The notes: a model not told the origin generated them from the sequence alone. Counted from the stretch's first letter, positions 49,792-59,568 are shown. The stretch is DNA of 64,000 nucleotides from RGIG4097 sp964637515 (GCA_964637515.1 CAZWUI010000001.1:121245-185244), one strand, 5' to 3'. Translations and numbers: made by a program.

Positions 49792-51630
49792 TTATAGTTT
49801 GTTTTTCTGCAAATAAACTATCAATACTGCAATATCCGCCGGAGATACTCCCGATATTCTCGACGCTTGTCCAAGGTTCAAGGGACGCACTTTGTCAAGC
49901 TTTTGACGCGCCTCGATACGCAGTGCCTTTATGTCGGAATAGTCGATGTTTTCGGGCAACAGTTTTTCTTCAAGTCGCTTTTGCTCTTTGATTGCGCTGT
50001 CTTCTTTTTCAAGATAACCTGCATATTTCATCTCGATAACCGCCGCCGCAAGACTGTCTTTAGGGCAGTCGAAAGAGATAAACTCGGCAAGGTCTTCCGC
50101 CTTTGCGTAGGGGCGTTTCATCATATCCGCAAGGGTTGGAGTTTTCGACGGTAATGGCTCTCCCCAACCGTCCAAGAGCGCAAATGCCTTTTCTCTGTCT
50201 ATGGTTTTTGCGCTCTCTTTCAACACCCTTGCAATCTCGTCCTTCTTTTTGAGCATTCTCTCGTATCTTTCACGCGTGGCAAGTCCGAGATTGTAGGAAA
50301 TCTCTGTAAGTCGCAAGTCTGCATTGTCCTGACGGAGTTTGATTCTATGCTCCGCTCTTGCTGTCATCATTCTGTACGGCTCGTTGGTGCCTTTTGTCAC
50401 AAGGTCGTCGATTAGCACACCTATATACGCTTCGTCGCGACGAAGAATAAACGGCTCTTTCCCGTCTATTTTCAAGCATGCGTTTATGCCCGCCATAAGT
50501 CCTTGCGCGCCCGCCTCTTCATATCCGCTGCTGCCGTTGACCTGTCCTGCGGAAAACAAATTTGCAACGACTTTCGTTTCAAGGGACGGTTTCAAGGATA
50601 GCGGATCGAAACAATCGTACTCTATTGCATATGCGTATTTTGCAAATCTGCAATTTTCAAATCCGGGAAGAGTGCGATACATCTTCTCCTGCACGTCGTG
50701 GGGCAACGAACTTGACATTCCTTGCACGTACATTTCATCACTTCCGAGTCCTTCGGGCTCTACGAAAATTTGGTGGCGTTCTTTGTCCTTGAATCTGACC
50801 ACCTTGTCTTCAATGCTCGGACAATATCTCGGTCCTACTCCGTGAATTGAGCCGTTGTAAAGCGGACTTCTCGATATGTTGTCGAGAATGATTTTGTGGG
50901 TTTCCGCATTGGTGTAGGTCAAATAGCAGTCTTCGCTTTCAAACGTGGAATGATCGGACATGAAAGAAAATCTATCCGTATTTTCTGCGGTTTGGACTTC
51001 CATTTTGTCGAAGTCGATACTGTCACGGTAGATACGCGCGGGGGTACCCGTCTTGAATCTGCGAATAGGCAAACCGAGTTTTATAAGGTTATTCGTGAGA
51101 TTGTTTGCAGGAGCAAAACCACTCGGACCGCTTTCCTTCACGTAGTCGCCGATGATGACTTTCCCGCCGAGATAAACACCCGTCGCAAGCACGACCGCAC
51201 GCGCGGAAAACTCCCTGCCGTCCGCAAGTCGTATTCCGATCGCTTTTCCGTCCTCGGTGAGAATTTCGGAAGTTTCCCCTTCCAGAATTTCAAGGTTATC
51301 GGTCCCGCGCAACACGGAGAGCATTTCTTCGTGATAGCGGTTTTTGTCCTGTTGTCCGCGGAGAGAATAAACCGCCGGACCTTTGGCGGTGTTGAGCATT
51401 TTGATTTGCAACAAAGTTGCGTCTGCGGTGAGTCCCATCTGTCCGCCGAGTGCGTCGATTTCTCTCACCAAATGTCCCTTTGCAGTGCCGCCGATAGCAG
51501 GGTTGCACGCCATATAAGAAATCGTAGCAAAATCCGTACACACCCCAAGAGTGTGCTTCCCGAGTCTTGCGCACGCAAGGGCGGCTTCGACACCTGCGTG
51601 ACCTAAACCTACTACGATAACGTCATACAT
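49792..51630 (-). CDS. mnmG: tRNA uridine-5-carboxymethylaminomethyl modification enzyme MnmG
   Basis: FAD-binding partner of MnmE; together they make the cmnm5 group on U34 of certain tRNAs. N-terminal FAD motif GLGHAGVEAALACARLG, NPAIGGTAKGHLVREIDALGG and the C-terminal GISGVSPADI-like helix region are conserved. 612 residues. AAAGGA precedes the ATG, 32 nt after mnmE. Ends the rpmH operon here; rsmG and the parAB genes that often follow in Firmicutes are absent. Confidence 0.95.
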   Translation of the reverse strand: MYDVIVVGLGHAGVEAALACARLGKHTLGVCTDFATISYMACNPAIGGTAKGHLVREIDALGGQMGLTADATLLQIKMLNTAKGPAVYSLRGQQDKNRYHEEMLSVLRGTDNLEILEGETSEILTEDGKAIGIRLADGREFSARAVVLATGVYLGGKVIIGDYVKESGPSGFAPANNLTNNLIKLGLPIRRFKTGTPARIYRDSIDFDKMEVQTAENTDRFSFMSDHSTFESEDCYLTYTNAETHKIILDNISRSPLYNGSIHGVGPRYCPSIEDKVVRFKDKERHQIFVEPEGLGSDEMYVQGMSSSLPHDVQEKMYRTLPGFENCRFAKYAYAIEYDCFDPLSLKPSLETKVVANLFSAGQVNGSSGYEEAGAQGLMAGINACLKIDGKEPFILRRDEAYIGVLIDDLVTKGTNEPYRMMTARAEHRIKLRQDNADLRLTEISYNLGLATRERYERMLKKKDEIARVLKESAKTIDREKAFALLDGWGEPLPSKTPTLADMMKRPYAKAEDLAEFISFDCPKDSLAAAVIEMKYAGYLEKEDSAIKEQKRLEEKLLPENIDYSDIKALRIEARQKLDKVRPLNLGQASRISGVSPADIAVLIVYLQKNKL

Positions 51631-51662
51631 AATTATCCTTTGAAAAGCGCCGTCGCTCGACT

Positions 51663-52991
51663 TTATTTGCCCACGCAGAATTTTGAGAAAATGCCGTCCA
51701 CGACGTCTTCTCCTGCGGTCGCACCCGTGATTTCACCAAGGGCATCGTAGCCTTCTCGCAGGTCGATAAGCACGCAGTCGATTGTTTCATCTTTTGCAAG
51801 AACAGCGTGTTCAAGTGCGTTTTCTGCACGATAAAGTGCCGATAAGTGTCTTTCGGAGGTTATCACGTCCGCTCCGTCAACTTCTCCGTCGCGGTAGATT
51901 GCGGACAATGCCGACTTGAGATTTTCAACTCCGTCCCCCGTCTTTGCGGACACACAATACACTCTGTCCGTCTTGTCGGGTGCGATGAAATCTTCTCTGT
52001 CACACTTGTTGTAGACGACGAATACATTGTCCTTTCCCTGCACTTCGGCGGGGAGATTTCCTCCCTTGGTGCCGTCGAAAACGTAGACTATTTCGTCCGC
52101 ACCTTCTATTGCCTTTTTCGCTCTTTCAACGCCTATGCTTTCGACCGTGTCGTCACTGTTGCGAAGCCCCGCCGTGTCCGTGAAGTTGATGAGGACTCCG
52201 TCCACTTCCACACTTCCAGAAATTGCGTCTCTCGTCGTGCCGGCTATATCCGTAACGATTGCTTTGTCTTCTCCGAGAATTGCGTTGAGCAAGGACGATT
52301 TGCCCACGTTTGGCTCCCCTGCGATGACGACGTTGATTCCGCTTTTCGCCATTCTTCCTATATAGGACGTGGACGCGAGCGCATGTATGCGCGCGAGAAT
52401 GGAAGGAATTCTGTCTTCGATTGTGGGGATGACTTCGTCTTCCATTTCGTCGGGATAGTCGAGAGAGGCTTCAAGAGTTGCAATCACGTCGAGAAGATCG
52501 TCCGTTATCTCGTTGACCTTGGCGGACACACCGCCCTGCATAAGCCTGTACGCCGCACGAAGTCCCGCACTGCTCTCTGCGTTTATCATATCCGCAACGC
52601 CTTCCGCATCCGCAAGGGACATTCTGCCGTTGAGATAGGCACGCTTGGTAAACTCACCTGCCTCCGCAGTCACGCAACCTTTCGAGATTGCGCTGCGCAA
52701 CGCTCCACGCATAATACGCACTCCGCCGTGAAGATAAAACTCCACCGTATCTTCCCCCGTGAAAGATTTTCCTTCGGGGAAATATACTGCGTAACCCTTG
52801 TCCGAAAAGTCCTCGCCGACAAACTCGCCGAAGCACATTTTGAGCGGATTAGAGCGTAGCACTTCCGCACACGGATTGCCTTTTACAAGGAAAACGGCAT
52901 CCGCGATTTTCACGGCTTCCTTCCCGGAAACTCGTAATATGCCGATGCCGCCCGAACCACTCGGGGTTGAAATTGCAACTATGGTTTTCAT
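51663..52991 (-). CDS. mnmE: tRNA modification GTPase MnmE
   Basis: GTPase partner of MnmG. N-terminal THF-binding domain, central helical domain, and inserted G domain: GEPNVGKSS (P-loop), DTAGLR (G3) and NKCD (G4). The C-terminal CVGK corresponds to the essential C(I/L/V)GK motif. 442 residues. The ATG overlaps the jag stop as TAATG. Confidence 0.95.
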   Translation of the reverse strand: MKTIVAISTPSGSGGIGILRVSGKEAVKIADAVFLVKGNPCAEVLRSNPLKMCFGEFVGEDFSDKGYAVYFPEGKSFTGEDTVEFYLHGGVRIMRGALRSAISKGCVTAEAGEFTKRAYLNGRMSLADAEGVADMINAESSAGLRAAYRLMQGGVSAKVNEITDDLLDVIATLEASLDYPDEMEDEVIPTIEDRIPSILARIHALASTSYIGRMAKSGINVVIAGEPNVGKSSLLNAILGEDKAIVTDIAGTTRDAISGSVEVDGVLINFTDTAGLRNSDDTVESIGVERAKKAIEGADEIVYVFDGTKGGNLPAEVQGKDNVFVVYNKCDREDFIAPDKTDRVYCVSAKTGDGVENLKSALSAIYRDGEVDGADVITSERHLSALYRAENALEHAVLAKDETIDCVLIDLREGYDALGEITGATAGEDVVDGIFSKFCVGK

Positions 52992-53839
52992 TATTTTTTC
53001 GTTCCGCCGAAACTCTTGAACTTGGGAGGACCGGTCTTGACCGCCGCGGGTTTGACGAAGTCGTCTTGCTCGGTGAAGTAGCGGTAGACGTTGCCGTCGG
53101 GGACTTCGGGCTCTTCTTCGCGGGGTTTTCTTTCGCGGCGAGGTCTGTCGTCGTCCTTTCTGTCAGAGCGACGTTTGTCGTCTTTTCTGTTATCCCTTCT
53201 GCCGTCTCTGCGACCTTTGCGGTCTTCTTTGATTTCGACGCCCTTGGGGATGATGACCACATGACGTTGAGAATCTTCGCCCTCGCTTGCGGTGGATGCG
53301 ATTTCGCTATCCGCAAGTGCGCTGTGGATGACTCTTCTTTCAAACGGGTTCATAGGCTCAAGTTCGATCTTACGGCAGGTACGATGCGCCTTTTCCGCAA
53401 GACGAAGAGCGAGAGCAGTGAGAGTTTCGCGACGTTTTTCGCGGTAGTTTTCACTGTCTACGACAACCTTTTTGAAGTCGCATTTTTCTTGATTGAGATA
53501 GGTGAGAACGAGATATTGGAAAGCGTCGAGTGCCTCTCCGCGGTAACCGATTGCGACTCCGCTATCTTCTCCTGCGATTTCGATATAGAGAGTGCCGTTT
53601 TTGTCCTCGACGGTGGCTCTGGACGAGAGCCCCATCTTCTCAAGGATACCGTTGACGAACTCTTCCGCCATAACTGCGGCGCCGTCAATCTCGGTCACTC
53701 TGACTATCGCCTTTGAAAACAGACCGCCCTTTTGGAGAACTTCGACTTCGACCTTATCTCTGGTGGTGCCGAGTTCAAGGAGTGCGTTTTCGACTGCGAT
53801 GTCGATTGTCGAGGCCTTGACCTCTATACTTTTTTTCAT
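52991..53839 (-). CDS. jag: KhpB/Jag RNA-binding protein with extended basic-acidic tail
   Basis: RNA-binding protein partnered with KhpA, linked to cell elongation and division in Gram-positives. Domains: Jag-N (1-52, with a LFSKA turn), KH (about 75-150, GYRGEALDAFQYL) and R3H (about 150-215, NPFERRVIHSAL). A tail from about 225 to 282 is an unusual alternation of Arg/Lys/Asp (RKGRRDGRRDNRKDD) ending in a short ordered motif KFKSFGG. The start is the ATG at 53839 with AGGAGAAA. Confidence 0.93.
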   Translation of the reverse strand: MKKSIEVKASTIDIAVENALLELGTTRDKVEVEVLQKGGLFSKAIVRVTEIDGAAVMAEEFVNGILEKMGLSSRATVEDKNGTLYIEIAGEDSGVAIGYRGEALDAFQYLVLTYLNQEKCDFKKVVVDSENYREKRRETLTALALRLAEKAHRTCRKIELEPMNPFERRVIHSALADSEIASTASEGEDSQRHVVIIPKGVEIKEDRKGRRDGRRDNRKDDKRRSDRKDDDRPRRERKPREEEPEVPDGNVYRYFTEQDDFVKPAAVKTGPPKFKSFGGTKK

Positions 53840-53852
53840 AATATTTCTCCTG

Positions 53853-55019
53853 TCAAGCCTTTTTTGCTTGAACGTTATCAACGATTTTTCCGCCGAGATT
53901 GAATGCGAGTTGGAACACGGTCGAAGTCAACGAGCTGACGAGCATATACAGTGCGAACGCCGACGAATACAATATCGCGAACACACCGACCATTGCAGGC
54001 ATCATGTATTGCATGACTTTCATGCTTGCTTGAGTTTGGTTTGCCGTCTTGCCGTCCCCGGTGGGAGGAGGGGTGCCTTGTGCTTTGGTGAGCAGTTTTT
54101 GGGAAATTATGCTGATTGCGAGAGAAAGCACGGGGAGGATGAGGAATCCGTTCCATTTGCCGTTCTTGCCCCAGCCGCCTTGACCGACGCACTTGCCCAT
54201 GACGGTGTTATATTCGTCCTGCATCAGACCTTCCATTTTGGAAGTTGCGAAACCGGACTGCCCGGTAACCGTGAGATAATCGGGGACTTCAGTCTTCCAA
54301 CTGTCGGGGACGAAGATGTTTTTTATCCAAAGGAAACCTCTATTGGACTTTTGCTCGTCGCTGAAATAGAAGTCGTGAACGGCTTGTTGCGCCTTGTCAT
54401 TTGCGCTCTCGTACTCTGCAATATTGTCGCCGACGTACTTGAAGTCCGCGCCTTTCCAATCGTCGCCGAGTTCTTCCACCATAACTTTGTCGTACTCTTG
54501 ATAGCAGTTGAGATAGTCGTTTGCGAACTTCCAACCGACCATTTCTCTGAACCCTGCGAAGATGATGAAGAATACCACGAGAGTCACTATCGTAGGCAAG
54601 CACGCACCGAGCATGGAATACTTCTCTTTTTTGTAGAGAGCCATTTGCTCTTGTTGGATGCGTTGTTTGTCGTCGCCGTATTTTTCTTGCAACGCTTCGA
54701 GTTGGGGCTTCATACGCTCCATCGCCTTTGCGTTTTTGCGTGCGATAACCTTCTGCCATACGTCAAGAGGGGAAAGTATCAACTTCAAAATGACGGTGAA
54801 TGCGACGATTGTCCAGCCGAAATCGCCAATGCCCTCATAGAGAACATTGATGAATTTCGCGATAAAGTGAGTGACTTCGGGGGAAGTGTTTTTGTCAGAA
54901 ACGTCGTAGATGCCCCTTTCGTTGTTGCAAGCGCAAAGGGCTATGCAGCACACCACAAGAATGAGCACAACCGCATAGATTTTGAGCATCTTCTTACGTC
55001 TATAATCTAAACGAGCCAT
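53853..55019 (-). CDS. yidC: Membrane protein insertase YidC
   Basis: Inserts and folds membrane proteins with or without SecYEG. 388 residues; a lipobox ALCAC (lipidated Cys about 28-30) as in Gram-positive YidC/SpoIIIJ, then five membrane segments. A long extracytoplasmic loop (about 155-265) between helices 2 and 3 is larger than in Bacillus SpoIIIJ. GAGGAAA lies before the ATG, which overlaps the end of yidD by 13 nt. Confidence 0.94.
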   Translation of the reverse strand: MARLDYRRKKMLKIYAVVLILVVCCIALCACNNERGIYDVSDKNTSPEVTHFIAKFINVLYEGIGDFGWTIVAFTVILKLILSPLDVWQKVIARKNAKAMERMKPQLEALQEKYGDDKQRIQQEQMALYKKEKYSMLGACLPTIVTLVVFFIIFAGFREMVGWKFANDYLNCYQEYDKVMVEELGDDWKGADFKYVGDNIAEYESANDKAQQAVHDFYFSDEQKSNRGFLWIKNIFVPDSWKTEVPDYLTVTGQSGFATSKMEGLMQDEYNTVMGKCVGQGGWGKNGKWNGFLILPVLSLAISIISQKLLTKAQGTPPPTGDGKTANQTQASMKVMQYMMPAMVGVFAILYSSAFALYMLVSSLTSTVFQLAFNLGGKIVDNVQAKKA

Positions 55020-55252
55020 TTAGCATTTCCTCGATAATTTTCGGGAACGGGGTCGAAGCCGCCTTTTGAAAACGGATTGCAACGCAGAATGCGCCACGCA
55101 CCCATAATGCAACCGATTATCACGCCGTATCGCGCGATAGCGTCGTAGGCGTACATCGAGCAGGTGGGAGTATATTTGCAGTTGCGCCCGATATATGGGC
55201 TGAGTGCGGATTTATACCAATGAAGGAGGGCAAAGCAAACCTTTTTCAGCAT
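55007..55252 (-). CDS. yidD: Membrane protein insertion efficiency factor YidD
   Basis: Small amphipathic membrane-associated protein that aids YidC-dependent insertion. 81 residues with the hallmark CKYTPTCSMYAYDAI, GAWRILRCNPFSKGG and FDPVPE. Overlaps rnpA by 7 nt and yidC by 13 nt. Confidence 0.95.
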   Translation of the reverse strand: MLKKVCFALLHWYKSALSPYIGRNCKYTPTCSMYAYDAIARYGVIIGCIMGAWRILRCNPFSKGGFDPVPENYRGNAKWLV

Positions 55253-55578
55253 AGTTTGCCCGCCTTTTCAAAAACCTTGCGCACCTCTGCGACCATCTCG
55301 CGATAGTCGAGAGAAGCGGCGGATTCCCTTGCTACGACGACGTACATATATTTCGGGTTTATGCCGTCCACGATGGGATTGAGCCCTTCGCGAATCAACC
55401 TTTTTACCCTGTTCCTCGTAACGGCGTTTCCGACCTTTTTGGAGACGGAAATGCCAATCTTCAATCCCTCTCGGGATTTTGCACAAAAAAGCGTCAGGTG
55501 ACGGGCGGACGCCTTATCGCCTTTGCGATATACGTAACTGAAAGACGCTCTCCGCTTTAACCTGAACTGTCTTTGCAT
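55246..55578 (-). CDS. rnpA: Ribonuclease P protein component
   Basis: Protein subunit of RNase P, which removes tRNA 5' leaders together with an RNA subunit. The RNR-type motif appears as VGNAVTRNRVKRLIREGL. 110 residues, basic. It follows rpmH by 5 nt in the conserved pair. The RNA subunit gene is not in this window. Confidence 0.95.
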   Translation of the reverse strand: MQRQFRLKRRASFSYVYRKGDKASARHLTLFCAKSREGLKIGISVSKKVGNAVTRNRVKRLIREGLNPIVDGINPKYMYVVVARESAASLDYREMVAEVRKVFEKAGKLC

Positions 55579-55583
55579 GACGA

Positions 55584-55718
55584 TTATGCGGTGAGGACTT
55601 TTCTACCTCTTGCGCGACGACGTTTGAGAACTTTTCTGCCCGAAGTGGACTTCATTCTTTCGCGGAAACCGTGGACTTTGCTTCTTTGTCTTTTCTTGGG
55701 TTGGTAGGTTTGTTTCAT
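55584..55718 (-). CDS. rpmH: 50S ribosomal protein L34
   Basis: Short Arg/Lys-rich ribosomal protein of 44 residues: starts MKQTYQPKKRQRSKVHGFR and ends RARGRKVLTA. GGAGG precedes the ATG. First gene of the operon, driven by a perfect-consensus promoter. Confidence 0.97.
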   Translation of the reverse strand: MKQTYQPKKRQRSKVHGFRERMKSTSGRKVLKRRRARGRKVLTA

Positions 55719-55778
55719 AACTCTATTGCCTCCATGTAGGAATTTGATGTCATTATATAATAATATAAATGCTTGAAC

Positions 55779-55807
55779 ATTATATAGAAAATCTAAAACC
55801 GTGTCAA
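55779..55807 (-). promoter_or_regulatory. rpmH operon promoter
   Basis: Perfect TTGACA (55807-55802), 17-nt spacer, TATAAT (55784-55779) on the minus strand. Confidence 0.92.
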
Positions 55808-55842
55808 GCAAATTGCGCCCGTCCGAAAAATCGTGAAAAAGG

Positions 55843-56610
55843 TTAAAGGGCAAAATACAACACAAAACAGACGACTGACAACAAAAACGCATAGACCGCA
55901 AAGCCCGAAAGAGAGTGTTTTTTGACAAAACCCAAAAAACCTTTTATGGCAATAAGTCCCGACAAAAAGGCGGTGAAAGTGCCTATCAAAAGAGGTACGA
56001 TACCCGCCGAAAAAATCTCCCCGCCCGACGTGAAAATCTCGACTCCCTCATAGAGCGCAGAGCCTACGATGATAGGCACGGACAACAAAAAAGAGAACTC
56101 CGAAGCGGTGGATTTTTCCACACCGAGAAGGGTTGAAATTGCAATCGTACTGCCACTTCTCGACACGCCGGGCAAAACCGCTATTCCTTGCATAACGCCA
56201 GTTAATACACTCGTTTTCGCATTGTAAACTGCCGTTTTGGTGGTTTGCAGTTTTTCGGACAGGAACAACAAAACTGCCGTCGCCATGAACCCGAAAGGCA
56301 GATATTCACCGTCCACAAGGGCGGGGAAAAACACCTTGAAAATCACTGCGATGACGACGGTCGGAATGGTGGCGAGAATGATATATCCGTTCGTGCGATC
56401 AAGCGGTTTTTTGACAAGGGGCATCCACGTTTTTCTCATCGCAATAAGCACCGCCAAAAGCGTGCCTAAATGCAGGCATATATTGAAAAATAAATCCTCT
56501 TCTCCAATCCCGCATTTTTCAAAAAGTAGCAGATGCCCCGAACTCGATACGGGCAAAAATTCCGTAGCGCCTTGCACTATTCCGAGAACTACCGCTTCCC
56601 AAATTTTCAT
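55843..56610 (-). CDS. uppP: Undecaprenyl-diphosphatase UppP/BacA
   Basis: Membrane phosphatase recycling undecaprenyl pyrophosphate for peptidoglycan synthesis; overproduction confers bacitracin resistance. The two conserved loops QGATEFLPVSSSGHL (residue 14 on) and PGVSRSGSTI are present, with about eight hydrophobic segments in 255 residues. It occupies the upstream side of rpmH where dnaA is frequently found. The ribosome site is a weak AAAGAGAAA. Confidence 0.95.
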   Translation of the reverse strand: MKIWEAVVLGIVQGATEFLPVSSSGHLLLFEKCGIGEEDLFFNICLHLGTLLAVLIAMRKTWMPLVKKPLDRTNGYIILATIPTVVIAVIFKVFFPALVDGEYLPFGFMATAVLLFLSEKLQTTKTAVYNAKTSVLTGVMQGIAVLPGVSRSGSTIAISTLLGVEKSTASEFSFLLSVPIIVGSALYEGVEIFTSGGEIFSAGIVPLLIGTFTAFLSGLIAIKGFLGFVKKHSLSGFAVYAFLLSVVCFVLYFAL

Positions 56611-56695
56611 TTTCTCTTTACTATTCTCCCGTTTTCGTTTATACTAAACTATTGTATTAACGCATCGCGCGGTTTAGCACGCGCATAGGAGAAAA

Positions 56696-57778
56696 ATGAA
56701 ACTCGGTGTCGTAGGTTTGCCAAACGTCGGCAAAAGCACTCTTTTCAACGCAATAACCAAAGCAGGCGCACAAGCCGCCAACTATCCTTTCTGTACGATA
56801 GAGCCCAACGTCGGCGTGGTCGCCGTCCCCGACGAGAGATTGAACAAACTCGCCGCCCTTTACGACAGCAAAAAAATCACCCCCACCACCCTTGAATTTG
56901 TGGATATAGCGGGACTCGTCAAAGGTGCGTCAAGGGGAGAAGGTCTCGGAAATAAATTCCTGTCCCACATTCGCGAAGTGGATGCAATCGTCCACGTCGT
57001 GCGCTGTTTCGACGACGAAAATATCACCCACGTAGACGGCTCAGTTTCCCCCGTCCGCGACATCGAAACCATAAATCTCGAGCTCGTCTTCGCGGATATG
57101 GAAGCACTCGAAAGACGTCTTGCAAAGGCGCAATCCATGCTCAAAGCGGACAAAAAATACGCCGACGACGTGGAGCGTCTTGAGAAAATGCAAAAGTGGC
57201 TCGAAGACGGAAAACCTCTCCGCACTCTGCCGGTTGACGATGACTTCAAAGCGTTTATAGACGAACAGTTTTTGCTCACGTCGAAACCCGTCGTTTACGT
57301 CGCCAACGTCGATGAAAACTCGCTCGGCGGAAACGACTATACCGCACAGGTCGAAAAATGCGCCAAAGACGAAAACGCAGGTTGTATCGTCCTCTGCGCC
57401 AAACTCGAAGAAGATTTGACCGCTCTCGACGACGAGGACAGAGCAATCTTCATGGAAGAATACGGACTCGAAGAAAGCGGACTCGACAAACTAGTATCCG
57501 CATCCTATGCCCTTCTCGGACTCATCTCCTACCTCACCGCAGGGGAAAAGGAAACTCGTGCTTGGACGATTGAAAAAGGCACGAAAGCCCCTCAAGCCGC
57601 AGGCAAAATCCATTCGGATTTTGAAAAAGGCTTCATCCGCGCCGAAATCGTGGACTACGAAACCCTGCTCGAATGCGGTTCATTCAACTCCGCAAAGGAA
57701 AAAGGTAAGGTCCGCAGCGAAGGAAAAGACTACGTCATGCAAGAAAACGACGTCGTGCTTTTCCGCTTCAACGTTTAA
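56696..57778 (+). CDS. ychF: Redox-regulated ATPase/GTPase YchF (Obg family)
   Basis: Universally conserved P-loop protein binding ribosomes and preferring ATP. G1 GLPNVGKSTLFNAIT, DIAGLVKGASRGEGLGNKFL (G3 region), a NVDE nucleotide-specificity element, and the C-terminal TGS/DUF933 domain (RAWTIEKGT, FIRAEIVDY). 360 residues. AGGAG precedes the ATG. The upstream leader has a GCGCG/CGCGC hairpin just before the ribosome site. Confidence 0.96.
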   Translation: MKLGVVGLPNVGKSTLFNAITKAGAQAANYPFCTIEPNVGVVAVPDERLNKLAALYDSKKITPTTLEFVDIAGLVKGASRGEGLGNKFLSHIREVDAIVHVVRCFDDENITHVDGSVSPVRDIETINLELVFADMEALERRLAKAQSMLKADKKYADDVERLEKMQKWLEDGKPLRTLPVDDDFKAFIDEQFLLTSKPVVYVANVDENSLGGNDYTAQVEKCAKDENAGCIVLCAKLEEDLTALDDEDRAIFMEEYGLEESGLDKLVSASYALLGLISYLTAGEKETRAWTIEKGTKAPQAAGKIHSDFEKGFIRAEIVDYETLLECGSFNSAKEKGKVRSEGKDYVMQENDVVLFRFNV

Positions 57779-57816
57779 TCTGAACACAACACGGAGAAAT
57801 CCGCTCAAGGAGAAAT

Positions 57817-59514
57817 ATGTTTTATAAAGACGAACTCGCAGCCGCTCTCGCAACCGACGAAGTTAGCGCGAGCGAAATCGTAGAAGCGTTTGAAACGCCG
57901 AAAGACACTAAAATGGGAGACGTTTGTCTGCCCTGCTTTAAGTTTGCAAAAAAACTCCGCAAAGCACCCCCGCAAATCGCTTACGACTTCTCAAGAAAAC
58001 TCGTTGGTTTGCCCGTCGTCGAAAAATTCGACGTCGTCAGCGGCTATCTCAACGTCTACTTCAAGCGCGAAGTTTTGGCAAATGAACTTTCCGTCCTTCT
58101 CAAACAAAACGACGAAGGCAAAGCTATCGGCGCAAGCGACGAGGGCAACGGAAAAACTATCTGCATAGATTATAGCTCCGTAAATATCGCGAAACCTTTT
58201 CATATCGGACACCTGTCCACAACCGTCATCGGCGGTGCGCTCTATCGCATCTTCAAACACCTTGGCTACGACGTCGTGGGTATCAACCATTTGGGCGACT
58301 GGGGTACGCAATTCGGCAAACTCATCGTCGCAACGAGAAAGTGGTCGTCAATCGACGAAATCAGGGGAAAGGACGAATATTTTCTCAACTCTCTCTACGT
58401 CCGCTACCACCAAGAAGCAGAAGAAAATCCCGCTCTCGACGACGAGGCGCGCGCTTGGTTTAAGCGTATCGAAGACGGCGACAAAGAAGCAAATCTCTAC
58501 TTCGAAGTGTTCAAGGAAATCACCATGCGCGCGGTGGAAAAAATCTACAAACGCTTGAAAATCTCCTTCGACTCCTATGCGGGCGAATCCTTCTACAACG
58601 ACAAAATGGACGCATGTCTCGATATACTCCGCGAAAAAAATTTGCTCGTGAAAAGCGAAGGCGCAGAAGTCGTCAATCTCGACGAATACAACATGCCCCC
58701 CTGCCTTCTCGTCAAAGCGGACGGTGCGACTTTGTATGCAACGAGAGATATAGCTGCGGCGTACTATCGCAAGAAAACTTACGACTTCTACAAATGCCTT
58801 TACGTTGTCGCATATCAGCAGAATCTGCACTTTAAGCAACTGTTTAAGGTGCTTGAACTTATGGATTTTGCAGGAAAGGACGATATGGAGCATATCGCTT
58901 TCGGTATGGTCAGTATGGAAGACGGAGCAATGTCAACCCGCCACGGCCACGTCGTTTGGCTCAAAGAAGTCCTTGACAAAGCGGTCGAAAAAGCACTCGC
59001 TATCATTCAGGAAAAGAACCCCGACCTCGATGGCAAAGAACAAATCGCAGAAAGCGTGGGCGTCGGCGCAGTCGTCTTCTCTGCTCTTTGGAATAGCCGC
59101 ATCAAAGACGTCGTATTCTCGTTTGATAAGGTGCTCAACTTCGACGGCGAAACCGCCCCTTACGTGCAGTACACCTACGCGCGCTCACGTAGCGCTCTCC
59201 GCAAAGGCGGTGCGTACGACGTGAACAACGCAGACTGGTCATCCATTCTCGACGACGAAGGATATGAAGTCGTCAAGAGCGTGCTTTCATTCGGCGCAAG
59301 CGTCGAGCAATCCGCACGCTTGAGAGAGCCCTGCTACGTCACCCGACACGTCGTTGACCTTGCAGAAAAATTCAACCGTTTCTATATCGGACACCGCATC
59401 GTCGTCGATGACGAAAAAACCAAAAATGCGCGCCTGCTCCTGACCGACGCAGTCTCACGCACAATCAAAACGGGACTCGCCCTTCTCGGCATCGATTCCC
59501 CCGAAGTTATGTAA
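57817..59514 (+). CDS. argS: Arginyl-tRNA synthetase
   Basis: Class I synthetase for tRNA-Arg, 565 residues. N-terminal Add-1 domain, SSVNIAKPFHIGHLSTT (HIGH motif), GDWGTQFGK, the MSTRHGHVV version of KMSKS, and the C-terminal DALR domain ending before the stop. AAGGAGAAAT precedes the ATG; likely co-transcribed with ychF (38-nt gap). Confidence 0.95.
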   Translation: MFYKDELAAALATDEVSASEIVEAFETPKDTKMGDVCLPCFKFAKKLRKAPPQIAYDFSRKLVGLPVVEKFDVVSGYLNVYFKREVLANELSVLLKQNDEGKAIGASDEGNGKTICIDYSSVNIAKPFHIGHLSTTVIGGALYRIFKHLGYDVVGINHLGDWGTQFGKLIVATRKWSSIDEIRGKDEYFLNSLYVRYHQEAEENPALDDEARAWFKRIEDGDKEANLYFEVFKEITMRAVEKIYKRLKISFDSYAGESFYNDKMDACLDILREKNLLVKSEGAEVVNLDEYNMPPCLLVKADGATLYATRDIAAAYYRKKTYDFYKCLYVVAYQQNLHFKQLFKVLELMDFAGKDDMEHIAFGMVSMEDGAMSTRHGHVVWLKEVLDKAVEKALAIIQEKNPDLDGKEQIAESVGVGAVVFSALWNSRIKDVVFSFDKVLNFDGETAPYVQYTYARSRSALRKGGAYDVNNADWSSILDDEGYEVVKSVLSFGASVEQSARLREPCYVTRHVVDLAEKFNRFYIGHRIVVDDEKTKNARLLLTDAVSRTIKTGLALLGIDSPEVM

Positions 59515-59538
59515 TCAAAATCCCCAAAGTTATGCAAC

Positions 59539-59568
59539 AAAAAAGCACCGCCCTCGCGGTGCTTTTTT
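59539..59568. terminator. argS terminator
   Basis: AAAAAAGCACCGC - CCTC - GCGGTGCTTTTTT; also placed to end the convergent small membrane gene. Confidence 0.9.
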
